Of a stretch of 25,432 nucleotides of DNA, positions 22,672-25,432 are shown piece by piece. The notes under the pieces are model-generated. The model searched no databases, was not told the DNA's origin, and was given only the letters and a program-made list of their open reading frames with translations. Origin of the DNA: an uncultured Collinsella sp. (lineage in GTDB: Bacteria; Actinomycetota; Coriobacteriia; Coriobacteriales; Coriobacteriaceae); assembly GCA_902469555.1 (NCBI GenBank), contig CABRDB010000006.1, forward strand, positions 1 through 25,432, read 5' to 3'. Within the stretch, counting starts at the first letter, position 1; each line of letters opens with the position of its first letter. The translations under genes and the position numbers were made by a program.

Positions 22672-23368
22672 CGAAAACAAGGGCATTCACCCCACGGGGG
22701 TATCGTCGCGCGTGTGGATTGCGCTGGTCGCTCTGTGCGTCGCCAATGTCGTAGCGCACCTCATGGTGATGCCGAGCTTGCCTGCGCAGATTCCCACGCA
22801 CTGGGGCGCGAACGGCGCCGTCGACGGTTGGGGTCCTAGCTGGATGGCCTCCGCGCTCGGCGCGCTGCCTCTGGCGCTTCTCGCAATGTTCTGCGTGGTG
22901 CCGCGCATCGACCCCAAAGGTGAGGCATATCGAACCTCGGGCAAGTTCTATCAGGGCTTCGTAATCGCCTTCACCTTGTTCATGTGCGCCATAAGCTGGC
23001 TGGGAGAGCTTACGGTCTGGGGCGTGGTGCCGGCGGTCGGTTCGGTTAACGTGCTGATTTCCGGTGTTGTCGGTTTGCTGTTCATCGGCGTAGGCAACTA
23101 CTTGCCGCGTGTGAAGCAGAACTATACGCTCGGTATCAAGACACCTTGGGCGCTTGCCGATCCCGAAAACTGGCGCCGTACGCAGCGTTTTGGCGGCGCC
23201 TGCTTTATGGTGCTGGGTATTGGCCTGATTGTGATGGGCGTGGCGGGTAGCGTGCTTTCGAGTGAAGTCGTCGCCGCGGTGATTGCGATTCTGGCGTTTG
23301 GTTCGGTCGGAGCCATCTACGTCTACTCGTATCTGCTGTGGCGCAAATCGCAGCGAGCCGCTCGTTAA
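22664..23368 (+). CDS. sdpI: SdpI-family membrane protein
   Basis: A 234-residue protein with about six transmembrane segments. It holds a DUF1648 part (MPSLPAQIPTHWGANGAVDGWG) and the SdpI signature NYLPRVKQNYTLGIKTPWAL with DPENWRRTQRFGG. SdpI gives immunity to the toxin SdpC and signals to SdpR in Bacillus. There is no sdpC-like toxin gene in this window, so it may protect against foreign toxin or have a general role. ATG 22664 lies inside the end of sdpR. A hairpin terminator follows at 23433. Confidence 0.9.
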   Translation: MNNENKGIHPTGVSSRVWIALVALCVANVVAHLMVMPSLPAQIPTHWGANGAVDGWGPSWMASALGALPLALLAMFCVVPRIDPKGEAYRTSGKFYQGFVIAFTLFMCAISWLGELTVWGVVPAVGSVNVLISGVVGLLFIGVGNYLPRVKQNYTLGIKTPWALADPENWRRTQRFGGACFMVLGIGLIVMGVAGSVLSSEVVAAVIAILAFGSVGAIYVYSYLLWRKSQRAAR

Positions 23369-23432
23369 GGTTGCGGAAAACTAGCGTACGCAGTTCATAG
23401 TATGTTCCGGGGGACTTTTCCCAGGTAGTATT

Positions 23433-23461
23433 AGGGGGTGTGGGCAACCATGCCCCTTTTT
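23433..23461 (+). terminator. Terminator after sdpI
   Basis: AGGGG (23433-23437) pairs with CCCCT (23453-23457), with an inner TGG/CCA, followed by TTTTT. It could also lie in the leader of ettA. Confidence 0.65.
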
Positions 23462-23552
23462 CGTTACGTTTCAGAGCTGGTTTCCTCATTTCGTTTCTAC
23501 TAAAGCGAAACAAGAATAGGGAAACAGCAGGTAGAAAGGATAAAACAGGCAA

Positions 23553-25232
23553 ATGGCGGAGTTCATCTACCAGATGTATCAGGCTCGCAAGGCCCATGGC
23601 GACAAGGTAATCCTTGACGACGTGACCCTGAGCTTCTACCCCGGTGCCAAGATCGGCGTCGTGGGTCCCAACGGCATGGGCAAGTCGACCCTGCTCAAGA
23701 TCATGGCCGGCATCGAGGAGGTCTCCAACGGCGATGCCAGGCTCACCCCCGGCTACACCGTGGGCATCCTGCAGCAGGAGCCGCCGCTCGACGACGACAA
23801 GACCGTTATCGAGAACGTGCGCATGGCGTTTGGCGATATGATCGCCAAGGTCGATCGCTTCAATAAGATCGGCGAGGAGATGTGCGACCCGGATTGCGAC
23901 ATGGATGCCCTCATGGCCGAGATGGGCAAGCTCCAGGACGAGATCGATGCCGCCGATGGCTGGGATATCGATTCCAAGCTCGGCCAGGCCATGGACGCCC
24001 TGCAGCTGCCCGATTCCGACATGCCGGTCAGCGTACTTTCCGGCGGCGAGCGCCGTCGCGTGGCCCTGTGCAAGCTGCTGCTCGAGGCTCCCGACCTGCT
24101 GCTGCTCGACGAGCCCACGAACCACCTGGACGCCGAGTCAATCCTGTGGCTCGAGCACTTCCTGCACAACTACCAGGGCGCGGTGCTTGCCGTCACACAC
24201 GATCGCTACTTCCTGGATAACGTTGCCGAGTGGATCTGCGAGGTCGACCGTGGTCACCTTTATCCCTACAAGGGCAACTACTCCACGTATCTGGAGACCA
24301 AGGCCGCCCGTATCGAGGCACAGGGCAACCGCGATGCCAAGCTCGCCAAGCGCATGGAGGCCGAGCTCGAGTGGGTGCGCAGCTCGCCCAAGGCCCGTCA
24401 GGCCAAGAACAAGGCCCGTCTGGCTCGCTATGAGGAGATGGAGGCCGAGGCCCGCGCAAGCCAGAAGCTCGACTGGACCGACATCCGCATCCCTGTGGGC
24501 CCGCGTCTGGGCAACAAGGTGCTCGAGGCCCATCATCTGCACAAGGAGTTCGATGGCCGCGTGCTCATCGACGACCTTTCGTTCACCCTGCCGCGTAACG
24601 GCATCGTGGGCGTCATCGGCCCCAACGGTGTCGGTAAGACCACGCTGTTCAAGACGATTGTGGGTCTGGAGCCGCTGACTTCGGGCGAGCTCGAGGTGGG
24701 CGAGACCGTCAAGATTTCTTACGTCGACCAGAACCGTTCCGGCATCGACCCCGATAAGAACCTATGGGAGGTCGTCTCGGACGGCCTGGACCACATGATG
24801 GTCGGCGAGACCGAGGTTCCGAGCCGCGCGTATGTGGCGAGCTTTGGCTTTAAGGGCCAGGACCAGCAGAAGCGCGCTGGCGTGCTCTCCGGCGGTGAGC
24901 GCAACCGTCTGAACTTGGCGCTTACGCTCAAGCAGGGCGGCAACCTGCTGCTCCTCGACGAGCCCACGAACGACCTCGACGTCGAGACGCTGTCCTCGCT
25001 CGAAGCGGCGCTGCTCGAGTTCCCGGGCTGCTCGGTGGTCATTAGCCACGACCGTATGTTCCTGGACCGTGTCGCCACGCACATTCTGGCGTGGGAGGGC
25101 ACCGACGAGAACCCGGGCAACTGGTATTGGTTCGAGGGCAACTTCGAGGCCTATCAGGCCAACCGCATCGAGCGCCTGGGCGAGGACGCAGCCCAGCCGC
25201 ATCGTATTCACCGCAAGCTCACGCGTGACTAG
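23553..25232 (+). CDS. ettA: ABC-F protein EttA (energy-dependent translational throttle)
   Basis: A 559-residue ABC-F ATPase, close to the usual 555, that binds the ribosome E site and gates translation according to energy state. It has two ATPase halves without membrane domains. The first holds VGPNGMGKST (about 37-46), an arm region, LSGGERRRV and LLLLDEPTNHLD. The linker (about 240-315) is charged and helical. The second holds GPNGVGKTT, LSGGERNR and LLLLDEPTNDLD. ATG 23553 has AAAGGA 12 nt upstream, somewhat far. It stands alone between two terminators. It lacks the leader peptide typical of resistance ABC-F genes, which supports the housekeeping type. Confidence 0.93.
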   Translation: MAEFIYQMYQARKAHGDKVILDDVTLSFYPGAKIGVVGPNGMGKSTLLKIMAGIEEVSNGDARLTPGYTVGILQQEPPLDDDKTVIENVRMAFGDMIAKVDRFNKIGEEMCDPDCDMDALMAEMGKLQDEIDAADGWDIDSKLGQAMDALQLPDSDMPVSVLSGGERRRVALCKLLLEAPDLLLLDEPTNHLDAESILWLEHFLHNYQGAVLAVTHDRYFLDNVAEWICEVDRGHLYPYKGNYSTYLETKAARIEAQGNRDAKLAKRMEAELEWVRSSPKARQAKNKARLARYEEMEAEARASQKLDWTDIRIPVGPRLGNKVLEAHHLHKEFDGRVLIDDLSFTLPRNGIVGVIGPNGVGKTTLFKTIVGLEPLTSGELEVGETVKISYVDQNRSGIDPDKNLWEVVSDGLDHMMVGETEVPSRAYVASFGFKGQDQQKRAGVLSGGERNRLNLALTLKQGGNLLLLDEPTNDLDVETLSSLEAALLEFPGCSVVISHDRMFLDRVATHILAWEGTDENPGNWYWFEGNFEAYQANRIERLGEDAAQPHRIHRKLTRD

Positions 25233-25240
25233 TAGCAAGT

Positions 25241-25272
25241 AGAAAGGCCGCCAGCAAGGGCGGCCTTTCTTG
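25241..25272 (+). terminator. ettA terminator
   Basis: AGAAAGGCCGCC (25241-25252) pairs perfectly with GGCGGCCTTTCT (25259-25270) around a 6-nt loop, followed by T-rich sequence. Confidence 0.88.
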
Positions 25273-25307
25273 TAGCAATTGCACTGCAGCTATGCCCTGG
25301 CTGCTGG

Positions 25308-25324
25308 TTTGATTCATAATCAAA
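25308..25324. promoter_or_regulatory. Inverted repeat in the right-edge intergenic region
   Basis: TTTGATT-CAT-AATCAAA is a perfect dyad. It resembles an FNR/CRP-type site (TTGAT-N4-ATCAA) but the spacer is 5, not 4. It lies in an AT-rich 160 bp stretch (25273-25432) where I see no gene. It probably belongs to the promoter of a gene beyond the edge. Confidence 0.35.
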
Positions 25325-25432
25325 GTCATCTCTTTGGGATTAAAGCCCGTTTTTGCTATGAGTGATTTTCTAATTCCGTTTAAAACGTAAAGACGTATTG
25401 GGTTACAAGGACATAAGCAAATCGAATTGAAA

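Noticed and set aside
23205..24125. Minus-strand open frame opposite sdpI and ettA
   Set aside because: It spans two genes and an intergenic terminator and shows no domain.
25308..25324. FNR box
   Set aside because: The spacing between TTGAT and ATCAA is 5 rather than 4, so I list it only as an inverted repeat.

Overview
The window is high-GC, gene-dense bacterial chromosome. It looks like a gut actinobacterium of class Coriobacteriia, most likely Collinsella or a close relative. This rests on base composition, protein style and strong GGAGG-type ribosome sites; it is inference, since no marker gene or rRNA is present. No tRNA, rRNA or CRISPR array was seen.

Left part (1-3725): a Y-family translesion polymerase runs off the left edge on the minus strand, behind a promoter covered by two LexA-type boxes. 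Next are a small degenerate iron-alcohol-dehydrogenase-like ORF, flanked by copies of an 18-bp repeat, and then pgi (glucose-6-phosphate isomerase). Insert (3628-7158): the last 28 bp of pgi recur perfectly 3.5 kb downstream, and each copy is followed by a near-identical terminator. Between them lie three minus-strand genes typical of a conjugative or plasmid-like element: a VirD4/TraG-type ATPase, a ClpP-like protease and an unknown protein. This looks like an integrated element remnant in the 3' end of pgi, with no integrase or relaxase left.

Middle (7159-9926): a 36-bp palindrome and a second operator-like palindrome precede deoC, followed by two HAD phosphatases. Sugar-amine locus (9978-20422): a GntR/UTRA regulator is followed by an operon from a promoter that overlaps a perfect inverted repeat. 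The operon encodes a YfcC-type carrier, a YtcJ-like amidohydrolase, an FrlC-like epimerase, an FrlB-like SIS deglycase, two FrlD-like PfkB kinases, an ACMSD-like amidohydrolase and a YjbQ protein. The core (carrier, kinase, epimerase, deglycase) matches uptake and breakdown of Amadori products such as fructoselysine. The two amidohydrolases, both with altered metal-ligand motifs, the second kinase and YjbQ are not part of the classical frl set. This is the best candidate for an undescribed pathway variant. The locus ends in a decayed IS3-family end and a frameshifted FGGY sugar kinase.

Right part (20450-25432): tatD and tcdA on the minus strand, a possible ~95-nt independent small RNA, an sdpR-sdpI pair and ettA (ABC-F), ending in a strong terminator.
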